DNA from: CAZIVO01 sp964542765
GTDB taxonomy: Bacteria; Planctomycetota; UBA1135; UBA2386
Length of the DNA: 11,019 nucleotides
Direction: 5' to 3'
Assembly (NCBI GenBank): GCA_964542765.1
Contig: CAZIVO010000116.1
Coordinates: 1 to 11,019, forward strand
Position 1 is the stretch's first letter, and each line of letters starts with the position of its first letter. Below are positions 1 through 7,030 of this stretch, piece after piece. Made by a program: the position numbers and the translations under genes. A model generated the notes under the pieces. That model saw only the letters and a list, made by a program, of their open reading frames with translations, made no database searches and had not been told where the DNA came from.

Positions 1-2
1 CA

Positions 3-146
3 GGCGGTATCGGTTTCACCCTGCCCAACTCAAACAGTCTCGTCGGCAAGCGGGCTTATGTGCAATTCACGGCCATTGACCCGGGTGTCTCGCGACGGCT
101 CAAGATCTCGCTGACCGATGCCGCTGAGTTCCATATCGGTGGCTGA
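3..146 (+). CDS. C-terminal fragment of a small secreted beta-sandwich-like protein (5' end outside window)
   Basis: The frame opening at base 3 reads 47 codons without interruption to TGA at 144-146; the start lies outside the window. The visible part has a Phe-x-Leu-Pro-Asn stretch, a Leu-x-Gly turn, a Tyr-Val-Gln strand, a Pro-Gly and a terminal Ile-Gly-Gly. The same spacing of features occurs at the C-terminus of the minus-strand gene at 9658-10134 (Phe-x-Ile-Pro-Asn, Leu-x-Gly, His-Val-Gln, Pro-Gly, terminal Ile-Gly-Thr), so the two look like paralogues. Such small exported proteins are common in some planctomycetes; their function is unknown to me. The stop is 52 bases before the start of the next gene, so co-transcription with it is possible. 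Confidence 0.6.
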   Translation, partial: GGIGFTLPNSNSLVGKRAYVQFTAIDPGVSRRLKISLTDAAEFHIGG

Positions 147-198
147 TCTTTGCAGAAGCAGCGACTTGCGTGGTATCGCCTCGCTTGCCGAAGGTGAG

Positions 199-1413
199 AT
201 GCGCTTTTTGGCCTTCGCCTTGCTCGTGTTCGCGACCATCCTCGCCTGTGCCCCGGCACAAGAAGATCGGCTGCCAGTGACCTTTGTCACGCAGGAGATC
301 GATTCAAAGATCAAGATTGGTTACGGCCTTGCCATTGGCGACGTCGATGGTGACAGGAATCTCGACATCTTGCTTGCCGATAAGACGCAGTTGGTCTGGT
401 ACCGAAACCCGGGCGTAGAAGGAAAAACCAAAGCCCCCTGGGAGCGTCACGTGATTCATGACAAGGCCACGGCGCAAGACAATGTTTGCCTGGCCGCTCT
501 CGACATCGATGGTGACGGCAAGGTCGAAGTCGCGCTGGGTGCCGGCTGGCGACCTGCGGACACCGTGGCGAGTGGGAGTGTGCATTACATGATCCCCGGC
601 GAGGATCGCCGGCAGCCATGGCAGAAAATCGATCTCCATCGCGAGCCCACCGTCCACCGCATGCACTGGGTGGCTGACGGTCAAGGAGGATCGCAACTCG
701 TGGTGCTGCCCCTTCACGGGAGGGGCAATCGGCGTGGGCAAGGCGAAGCCGTCAAGGTCCTGGCTTACACGCCCCCTGCCGAAGACCGCAGCAAGCCTTG
801 GATGACCGAACTCATCGATCAGTCGATGCACGTCACGCACAACTTCGATCCCGTTCAGTGGGATGAGGACGTCGCAGAAGAGCTTTTGCTGGCCGGACGC
901 GAGGGCGTGGTGCTTCTCGATCGCGACGACAAACGCTGGCGCCGCACCGAACTGGTGAACGCGAGCAAGTTTCCCGAGTTCGAGGGTGCCGGCGAGGTGC
1001 GGATGGGGCGTGTCGGCGGCGGGCGCAAGGTGGTGGCGACCGTAGAGCCCTTCCACGGCCAACGATTCGTCCTCTATCTCGAGCCTCAAGATGGCGGCGA
1101 TGCTTGGCAGCGGCAGGTGTTGTGCAAGGATCTCGCCCAGGGCCACGCGATTGCCTGCGGAGATCTCGATGGCGATGGCAGTGACGAATGCCTCGTCGGT
1201 TGGCGTCAGCCGAATCAAGCGGGCGAGTTAGGGATCCGGATCTACACTGCGAAGGCTACGCAGTGGGTCATGGAGCCGCTCGATGGCAAGGCCATGGCCT
1301 GCGAGGATCTGCGGTTGGCGGACCTGGATGGCGATGGCGATCTGGATGCCATCGCCGCCGGCCGGGCAAGCCACAATCTCCGCATCTACTGGAATCATCG
1401 TCGCGATGACTAG
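199..1413 (+). CDS. secreted FG-GAP/VCBS-repeat beta-propeller protein
   Basis: This 404-residue protein begins with a hydrophobic signal segment (about residues 3-20) containing Ile-Leu-Ala-Cys, which could be a lipobox, or an Ala-Pro-Ala site for signal peptidase I. The mature part carries four Asp-rich calcium-binding-like loops of the FG-GAP/VCBS type: DVDGDRNLD (48-56), DIDGDGKVE (102-110), DLDGDGSDE (322-330) and DLDGDGDLD (375-383). These loops typically sit between blades of an integrin-like propeller. The middle (about 150-310) has blade-like strands but no clear DxDGD loop, so those blades are degenerate. I chose ATG 199 because AAGGTGAG lies directly upstream and the signal peptide follows at once; the in-frame ATG at 118 would overlap the previous gene and add 27 residues ahead of the signal. 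It has no catalytic motif; a binding or adhesion role in the envelope is an inference. Confidence 0.85.
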   Translation: MRFLAFALLVFATILACAPAQEDRLPVTFVTQEIDSKIKIGYGLAIGDVDGDRNLDILLADKTQLVWYRNPGVEGKTKAPWERHVIHDKATAQDNVCLAALDIDGDGKVEVALGAGWRPADTVASGSVHYMIPGEDRRQPWQKIDLHREPTVHRMHWVADGQGGSQLVVLPLHGRGNRRGQGEAVKVLAYTPPAEDRSKPWMTELIDQSMHVTHNFDPVQWDEDVAEELLLAGREGVVLLDRDDKRWRRTELVNASKFPEFEGAGEVRMGRVGGGRKVVATVEPFHGQRFVLYLEPQDGGDAWQRQVLCKDLAQGHAIACGDLDGDGSDECLVGWRQPNQAGELGIRIYTAKATQWVMEPLDGKAMACEDLRLADLDGDGDLDAIAAGRASHNLRIYWNHRRDD

Positions 1414-1442
1414 CCAGGGTCACTAGACAGCGGCGATGACAG

Positions 1443-1473
1443 CCTTCCGGATGAACGAGTTCATGACCGGAGG
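1443..1473 (+). terminator. imperfect hairpin after the FG-GAP gene, possible terminator
   Basis: CCTTCCGG-ATGAA, a CGAG loop, then TTCAT-GA-CCGGAGG can fold into a two-part stem interrupted by a GA bulge and one extra T. It begins 29 bases after the stop of the FG-GAP gene. No T-run follows, so it is not a classical intrinsic terminator. It may instead be a processing or mRNA-end structure. Confidence 0.3.
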
Positions 1474-1553
1474 GCCGTGGCAGCGGTAATTGCTGGCTTC
1501 GGTGGGGATAAAGATGGCTTCCGTGGTTATGGTGCTCGGCCCCTTTTCAGCCC

Positions 1554-2960
1554 ATGACCACTCCCCTCCCTCCGCACGCCGTCCTGCTCTCCTTCCTGTT
1601 CGGCTTTTGTGTCAGTTGTGCAGCGGGTCCGAGCGCAAGCCGGAAACCACAGTTCACTGCCGCCGAGCGAGAAATCGAACTCGCTGCTTTCGATCAGGTC
1701 TGGACGACGGTCCGAGATCAATACTGGGACCCGGAGATGGCAGGTATCGACTGGGAGGGCGTTCGTGTCGAACTCGAACCGGCGATGCACGAGGCGAGCA
1801 ATCGCGGAGCTACCCGTGCGATCATGAACCAGATGCTCGGCAGGCTGGGGCAGTCACACTTCGGAGTCTTCGGGGGAGAGCCGCCCGAAGAGGCCAACAG
1901 TGAACCACGCGCAGCGAAACCCTCTGCCGGAAGCGGTGCCGGGAAGCCTTCTGCCAAACGCAAGCCAGCTCGGGAGAAGCCGAAGAGCACCGGTCCCAGC
2001 AACCACGAAACAGGATGTACCTTGCGGGCGTTGAAAGGTCAGGCGGTCGTGACCTACATCGAGCCTGATTCGCCCGCTGATCAAGCCGGTGTCAAGCTCG
2101 GCTGGATTCTCCGCTCAATCGCCGGACGCCCTGTGCAGAAGGTGATCTCGTCCATGGCGAAGCGACCGAAATCTTCGGCCAGCGATCTCTACATGACCAT
2201 GACCTTGAATGCCGGGCTGCGCGGCACTGCGGGCGAGACTCGAAACCTCGTCTTCGAGGACGGCGACGGGGAAGAAGTGACTCTGGATGTGGGGGTGGAA
2301 CCTCCACGCGGAACGCTCACGCGCCTGGGCAATCTCGGCCGCGTCCACGTGATCTGTGACTTTCATCGTCGCGACGACAACATAGGCTACGTCCGGTTGA
2401 GCGCCTTCATGGACCCAACCCGCGTCATGGCCCAGTTCGAGAAGGCCATTCGTTCCTTTGCGGAGTGCAAGGGAGTGATTATCGATCTCCGAGGCAATCC
2501 CGGCGGGCTGGGAATCATGGCCTCGGGTTTGGCAGGCTGGTTCGTCAGCGCGTCCGGCAAGAGCCTCGGTCGGATGGCCACGCGTGCAGGCGAGATGAAG
2601 TTCGCCATCTTCCCACGGGCGCTCTCCTACCCGGGGCCCTTGGCGGTGGTCATCGATGGCGCCTCGGCCTCGACATCGGAGATCTTTGCAGCCGGCATGA
2701 AGGATCTGGGGCGTGCCAGAATCTTCGGCAGCACCTCGGCGGGCGCAGCCTTACCCTCGGTCATCGCCAAATTGCCCAATGGTGATCGTTTTCAATATGC
2801 CATCGCCAATTGCTGGTCGGCCAACGGCCACCGCATCGAAGGCAAGGGCGTCGAACCGCACGAGATCGTCGAGCAAGATCGCTCCCAGCTTCTGCAGGGT
2901 CGAGACACCGTGATCGACGCAGCAGTGCGCTGGATCGGCAACGCAACATCAAACAAGTAA
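1554..2960 (+). CDS. secreted/lipoprotein PDZ and S41 (C-terminal processing peptidase-like) protein
   Basis: This 468-residue protein has an N-terminal hydrophobic segment (about 8-20) ending in Cys-Val-Ser-Cys, a non-canonical lipobox, so it is probably exported and perhaps lipid-anchored. After a helical region (about 34-108) comes a low-complexity Ala/Pro/Lys/Ser linker (about 109-150). A PDZ-like domain (about 155-250) includes a Pro-Asp-Ser-Pro-Ala turn and Ala-Gly-Val-Lys-Leu-Gly. The S41 core (about 275-440) has IIDLRGNPGG (309-318) and a SASTSEIF nucleophile motif, with Ser373 aligning to the catalytic serine of Prc/CtpA by my manual alignment. The position of the usual catalytic lysine is Ala398 (GSTSAGAALPS), so the Ser/Lys dyad is not intact; it may belong to an S41 branch with a different catalytic arrangement, or be inactive. 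ATG 1554 has no recognisable Shine-Dalgarno sequence, but no upstream in-frame start is better. Family assignment is firm, substrate unknown. Confidence 0.88.
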   Translation: MTTPLPPHAVLLSFLFGFCVSCAAGPSASRKPQFTAAEREIELAAFDQVWTTVRDQYWDPEMAGIDWEGVRVELEPAMHEASNRGATRAIMNQMLGRLGQSHFGVFGGEPPEEANSEPRAAKPSAGSGAGKPSAKRKPAREKPKSTGPSNHETGCTLRALKGQAVVTYIEPDSPADQAGVKLGWILRSIAGRPVQKVISSMAKRPKSSASDLYMTMTLNAGLRGTAGETRNLVFEDGDGEEVTLDVGVEPPRGTLTRLGNLGRVHVICDFHRRDDNIGYVRLSAFMDPTRVMAQFEKAIRSFAECKGVIIDLRGNPGGLGIMASGLAGWFVSASGKSLGRMATRAGEMKFAIFPRALSYPGPLAVVIDGASASTSEIFAAGMKDLGRARIFGSTSAGAALPSVIAKLPNGDRFQYAIANCWSANGHRIEGKGVEPHEIVEQDRSQLLQGRDTVIDAAVRWIGNATSNK

Positions 2961-2988
2961 CACCTCTGACATCACGCTTTGAAATTAC

Positions 2989-2992
2989 GGAG
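2989..2992 (+). promoter_or_regulatory. ribosome binding site deciding the start at 3000
   Basis: GGAG sits 7 bases upstream of ATG 3000. The alternative in-frame TTG at 2979 has no such site and would place seven residues, two of them arginines, ahead of the signal peptide, so this site supports ATG 3000. Confidence 0.6.
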
Positions 2993-2999
2993 ATTCTTC

Positions 3000-4760
3000 A
3001 TGTTCCACTCCATCAGGCTATGGACTCTTCCCTTGGCCCTCATCGCTGTTTCGCTCCCATCGCAAGATCTTCCGTCGAGCAAAGCGATCGTCGATTTGGT
3101 TCTCGCCGGCCGTGGCGACAAGGACGCCCTTGCGCAATGCCAGTCGATCCATAGCACAGGCAGCATCTCCTTTCCCGCCATGGGCCTCGAGGGGAGCCTC
3201 GAAGTTTGGATGGCCAGGGGCAACAAGCAATACAGCAAGGTCGATATCCCGGGGATTGGGGTCATCGAGTCCGGTTGTGATGGCGAGGTGATGTGGGAGA
3301 GGAGTGCGATCATGGGCGAGCGCATCGTCGAGGGCCAAGAGCGCGCTCTGAAGGAGCGAGGATCGCCCGATGCGCTCTTCAAGTGGGGGACTTTCTTCAA
3401 GTCGATCGAGGCTACCGAGGAAGAAGAGATTCGCGGCCACGCTTGTTACAAGGTCAAGGCCCTGCCCAAGCAGGGCGATGCCGAGTGGTACTGGATCGAG
3501 AAAGAAACAGGGATCATCTGGCGGAGCCAAGCTTCGGTCGAATCACCGATGGGTAAGCAGGCCGTGCAGGCAGACATCATCGAGTATGCGGAAGTGGATG
3601 GTGTCCGATTGGCCAAGAAAACCATCCAGACTGCGAGTGGTCAAAAAGTCGATCTGGGCGTGGACAAGCACGAAGTCAATGTAGAGATTCCCGAGGGTCG
3701 TTTCGCTCTCCCCGCCAGCATCCAGGCCTTGGTGGACAAGCAACAGGGCGGCAAGACTTTCCTTTGCGTCTCAGCCGCGAAGGACAAGAAGTTGCTGCTC
3801 TACGAGCTCGATGGCGAAACGGGCCAGCTGACCGAAAAAGAGCAGATAGAACTCGATGGCGGGCCAGGTTGCCAATGCATCAGCCCCGATGGAAAGTTCC
3901 TCTACGTTGCCATCCGCAACAATAACAGCATCGCCACCTATGCCATCAACGCGCAGGCCGGGACCCTCGAGCGGGTCGCCTCCACCAGCATTGGCGCCAA
4001 CCCTGCCTACATCGCGACCGACCGCACGGGCCGCACTCTATTGTGGGCTTCTTACCGCGATGGTCTGGTCGGTAGCCACCGGATCGGTGAGGATGGAGCG
4101 GTCGTGGAGGGGCCGGTCAGCCGGATCGAGACCCACCGTTGCGCCCATGCCATCCTGGCCGACGCAGAGAATCGGTATGTCCTGGTTCCGCACACCTGCG
4201 CAAACGCGGTCTACCAGTTCCGGTTCGATGCAGCGACAGGTGCGCTGGCTCCCAACGATCCACCCCTGGTGCAAACAGCTCAGGGTCTTGAGCCACGCCA
4301 TCTGGCCTTCCACCCGAATCTTCCCATCGTCTACTTCGATGACGAGAAGGGCGACAGCGTGACGGCTTACCGGTATTCAGCCAGCGAGGGTACGGTGAAA
4401 GCTTTTCAAACGGTCTCGACCCTGCCAGCGGATTTCGATGGCAGCGAGAACACCTGTGCCGATATCGAGATCACGGCCGATGGCCGCCATATCTACGCAT
4501 CCAATCGCGGCCACAACTCGATCGCAGTCTTCGCCGTCGGCGAGAAGGGACGGCTCACGGCGCTGAGTCAAGCACCCAGCGGCACGACGCCGCGCTCCTT
4601 CAACCTCTCACCCGATAACGCCTGGTTGGTGGCTGCGGGCCAAAAATCGAACGATCTCCACGTTTACCGTCGCGATACCGAAACCGGCGAACTCACCAAG
4701 CTCGAGCAGTACCCCACGGGCAAGAACCCGTCCTGGGTCCAGTTTCTGCCGCAGCACTGA
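3000..4760 (+). CDS. secreted two-domain protein: LolA-like N-terminal domain plus lactonase-type 7-bladed beta-propeller
   Basis: This 586-residue protein starts with a signal peptide (about 1-21). Residues about 25-240 resemble the LolA-like/outer-membrane lipoprotein-sorting fold: strand-rich, with Trp-Met-Ala-Arg-Gly-Asn-Lys, a Gly-Cys-Asp-Gly-Glu-Val-Met-Trp turn, and Tyr-Trp-Ile-Glu-Lys-Glu-Thr-Gly near 163-171. Similar modules measure a substrate or bind lipid in other proteins; that is family analogy only. Residues about 252-586 match the lactonase/6-phosphogluconolactonase propeller family: repeated SPDGKFLYV, EPRHLAFHPN, DGRHIYASNRGHNSIAVF and TPRSFNLSPDN blades, each ending in Asp-x-x-Thr-Gly-x-Leu-like turns. 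The propeller is typically cytoplasmic in sugar metabolism, but here the whole protein appears exported, so a gluconolactonase role is unlikely to be simple. The gene follows the S41 peptidase by 39 bases and could be co-transcribed with it. The propeller assignment is strong; the N-terminal one is moderate. Confidence 0.85.
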   Translation: MFHSIRLWTLPLALIAVSLPSQDLPSSKAIVDLVLAGRGDKDALAQCQSIHSTGSISFPAMGLEGSLEVWMARGNKQYSKVDIPGIGVIESGCDGEVMWERSAIMGERIVEGQERALKERGSPDALFKWGTFFKSIEATEEEEIRGHACYKVKALPKQGDAEWYWIEKETGIIWRSQASVESPMGKQAVQADIIEYAEVDGVRLAKKTIQTASGQKVDLGVDKHEVNVEIPEGRFALPASIQALVDKQQGGKTFLCVSAAKDKKLLLYELDGETGQLTEKEQIELDGGPGCQCISPDGKFLYVAIRNNNSIATYAINAQAGTLERVASTSIGANPAYIATDRTGRTLLWASYRDGLVGSHRIGEDGAVVEGPVSRIETHRCAHAILADAENRYVLVPHTCANAVYQFRFDAATGALAPNDPPLVQTAQGLEPRHLAFHPNLPIVYFDDEKGDSVTAYRYSASEGTVKAFQTVSTLPADFDGSENTCADIEITADGRHIYASNRGHNSIAVFAVGEKGRLTALSQAPSGTTPRSFNLSPDNAWLVAAGQKSNDLHVYRRDTETGELTKLEQYPTGKNPSWVQFLPQH

Positions 4761-4841
4761 GATTAACCGCCACAACCATCCTTCGGGTCTGTTGATCGCA
4801 ACCTGGGAGGGGATTCGCTCTAATCTCAAGCGGTCAGGCAA

Positions 4842-4879
4842 CTCGGAGACGGCGTCACCCCGGGGGGAGTGAGACCGAG
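4842..4879 (+). promoter_or_regulatory. hairpin in the leader of the DUF1549 operon
   Basis: CTCGG (4842-4846) pairs with CCGAG (4875-4879). Inside it, TCAC-CCC can pair with GGG-GTGA, with small bulges. It sits between the lactonase-type gene and the operon, 11 bases before the AAGG ribosome site at 4891-4894. It could be a terminator for the upstream gene without a T-run or a 5' leader structure of the operon; the sequence alone does not decide. Confidence 0.3.
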
Positions 4880-4900
4880 CGGCCGCAGCAAAGGCTTCGA

Positions 4901-7009
4901 ATGATGATGATCAAAACAGCCACGCCCGGGGCGAGCTTGCCCACTCTTGCACTCTTTGTGATCACGCTGGGGTCAACCGCCGCCAGCGAGCTCCGTTCCC
5001 AAAGGAACCAGGCGCCCAGTGCGAAGACCGCCGCGCGCAAGATCGACCAGCTGGTCGAAGCGGATCTCGCTCGCCACGAAGCGACGCCCAACGCCAGATT
5101 GACCGAGGCCGGTTTCGTGCGTCGCGCCTATCTGGCGATTCTGGGCCGGATCCCGAGCACCGATGAAACGCGCCGGTTCCTTGGTTCGCGCAGTTCCACC
5201 AAGCGATCGCGCTTGATCGATGAATTGCTCGATTCGCCCGGCCACGTCAGCCACATGACCAACTACTGGGCCGATGTCCTGCGCGCGAAGTCACGGTTGA
5301 AGAGCGGCTCAGGTGAGGCCTATCTGCACTTCATCAAGCAGTCCATTGCCGAAAACAAACCCTATGACCAGTTCGTGACCGAGATGCTGACTTCCGAAGG
5401 GTCGGCGATGGAGCGTGGTAATGGTGCCGTCAACTATTACGTGCGTGATCGCGGAATGCCCGAGGACAACATGTCCAACACGGTGCGGGTCTTCCTCGGC
5501 ACCCGCCTCGAATGTGCGCAGTGCCACAATCATCCTTTCGACAAGTGGAAGCAGAAGGAGTTCTTCGAGATGTCCGCCTTCACCGGTGGCATTTCCTACA
5601 GACACCAGTTTGTGGATTCCGACGATCCCGGCGCCAAGCTTCTGGGCATGGTGAGAGAGATGAAAAGGGACGACAAGAAGATGGTCGCCAAGGCTGCGAG
5701 CAAGATCACCCAGTCGCTGGGCTACGGCATTGCGGGTTCAGGCACCGGGCAAACACTCTTGCCGCACGACTATCAATATGACGATTTCGCGCCGGGCCAA
5801 CGCATTCGCGCCAAGAGCATGTTCGGTGAGGACGTCCCACTCGAATACGCCGCCGAAAAGAAGAAACCCAATCCAAAAGCCAGCGCAAAGAGGCGAGGTC
5901 TGAAGGCTCCCGCGATCGACTCGCGTGTCGATTATGCGGCCTGGATGACATCGCCTTCCAACCCGCGCTTCACGACGGTGGTTGCCAATCGACTGTGGAA
6001 GCGACTGATGGGGCGGGGACTCATCGAACCTCTCGATGACATGAGGGAGGATACGGCGGCTTCAAATCCCGCGTTGATGGAATATCTCGAGGGCCTGATG
6101 ATCGAGCTGGACTACGACCTCAAGCAATTCCAGAGGGTCCTTTTGAACACTCGCACATGGCAACGGGTCGCAACTCAGGACGAGGTCCCTGCCGACGCAA
6201 CCTATCGCTTCGGGGGCCCGCTCCTGCAACGTATGTCGGCGGAACAGATCTGGGACTCGATGCTCACCCTTGTCGTTCCCGATCTCGACTCGACTCTGCT
6301 GGGCTGGGGTGCGAAGGCCGAATCCGGCTATGACAATTACGAGGAGCTTCTCTCCATATCCGAGGAGGAGCTTCGCAAGCAGGCACAAGTAAGGTCCTTG
6401 CGCTATACCGACCCGGATGCCTACCGGAAGGAACTCACCAAACTCAGGCAGGCGCAGATGGAAGAAAGGGCAAAGGCAAAATCTGTCCTCAAGGAGTTCC
6501 TGCAGGCACGCGAGGCAGGCGATACCCGCCGTGTGGCCAAACTGAGCAAGCAACTCACGAAGATGGGCGTGACGATCCCGGAGTCGTCTCCGGATCGAAG
6601 GAAGCGCGGCCGTGGCCGTGGTGTACCGAAGGGTGGCTTGGCACGCGCTTCGGACCTTCCGTCGCCGGCGCCGGCCGGACACTTCTTGCGGCGATTCGGG
6701 CAATCCGACCGTGAACAGATCGAAGCCTCGCACCGCGACGCAAACGTGCCGCAGGCTCTTTCCTTGATCAATGGTTTCGTCGAGGAGAACGTGATCAGAA
6801 ATCGAAATGCCGTGATGCGCGTGGCCATCGACGAGGCCGAGACTTCGAAGGAGAAGATTCGCCTGGCCTTCCTCGGCGTTCTCAGCCGTGAACCCAGTTC
6901 CAAAGAGACTTCGTCCTGGCTCGCGGATTTCCGCAAGGATGAAGAACAAGCGGCACAGGATCTCGTCTGGACCCTGGTCAATACCCACGAATTCCGCTTC
7001 ATCCAGTGA
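4901..7009 (+). CDS. DUF1549 and DUF1553 domain protein (planctomycete PSCyt2/PSD1 type)
   Basis: This 702-residue protein has a signal peptide (about 1-29). The DUF1549 region (about 45-235) includes Phe-Val-Arg-Arg-Ala-Tyr-Leu, an Asn-Tyr-Trp-Ala-Asp motif, and LECAQCHNHPFDKW (203-216) with a CxxCH heme-c-like signature at Cys205-Cys208-His209. DUF1553 (about 338-700) includes NPRFTTVVANRLW, Gly-Arg-Gly-Leu-Ile-Glu-Pro, and RMSAEQIWDSML. These families are expanded in planctomycetes and of unknown biochemical role. Unlike many relatives it has no N-terminal PSCyt1 cytochrome domain; that module is the third gene of the operon. Between about 486 and 556 there is a charged, probably helical stretch, followed by a very basic Arg/Lys/Gly patch (564-578). 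The start ATG 4901 is the first of three consecutive ATGs (4901, 4904, 4907), with AAGG 6 bases upstream. The next gene starts 21 bases after the stop. Confidence 0.93.
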   Translation: MMMIKTATPGASLPTLALFVITLGSTAASELRSQRNQAPSAKTAARKIDQLVEADLARHEATPNARLTEAGFVRRAYLAILGRIPSTDETRRFLGSRSSTKRSRLIDELLDSPGHVSHMTNYWADVLRAKSRLKSGSGEAYLHFIKQSIAENKPYDQFVTEMLTSEGSAMERGNGAVNYYVRDRGMPEDNMSNTVRVFLGTRLECAQCHNHPFDKWKQKEFFEMSAFTGGISYRHQFVDSDDPGAKLLGMVREMKRDDKKMVAKAASKITQSLGYGIAGSGTGQTLLPHDYQYDDFAPGQRIRAKSMFGEDVPLEYAAEKKKPNPKASAKRRGLKAPAIDSRVDYAAWMTSPSNPRFTTVVANRLWKRLMGRGLIEPLDDMREDTAASNPALMEYLEGLMIELDYDLKQFQRVLLNTRTWQRVATQDEVPADATYRFGGPLLQRMSAEQIWDSMLTLVVPDLDSTLLGWGAKAESGYDNYEELLSISEEELRKQAQVRSLRYTDPDAYRKELTKLRQAQMEERAKAKSVLKEFLQAREAGDTRRVAKLSKQLTKMGVTIPESSPDRRKRGRGRGVPKGGLARASDLPSPAPAGHFLRRFGQSDREQIEASHRDANVPQALSLINGFVEENVIRNRNAVMRVAIDEAETSKEKIRLAFLGVLSREPSSKETSSWLADFRKDEEQAAQDLVWTLVNTHEFRFIQ

Positions 7010-7017
7010 ACGGCGCG

Positions 7018-7024
7018 AAGGAGG
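7018..7024 (+). promoter_or_regulatory. strong ribosome binding site of the DUF1501 gene
   Basis: AAGGAGG lies 6 bases upstream of ATG 7031 in the short gap after the DUF1553 gene. It is the strongest Shine-Dalgarno sequence ahead of any gene in the window and suggests the second gene is translated at a high rate from the shared mRNA. Confidence 0.7.
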
Positions 7025-7030
7025 ACTGAT

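Noticed and set aside
118..198. Upstream ATG for the FG-GAP protein
   Set aside because: It overlaps the preceding coding fragment and would add 27 residues before the signal peptide.
304..1218. 304-codon open frame on the minus strand
   Set aside because: It is antisense to the FG-GAP gene, has no family features, and arises from the Asp/Gly-rich repeats of the true gene.
2979..2999. TTG start for the lactonase-type fusion protein
   Set aside because: No ribosome site; ATG 3000 has GGAG 7 bases upstream and leads directly into the signal peptide.
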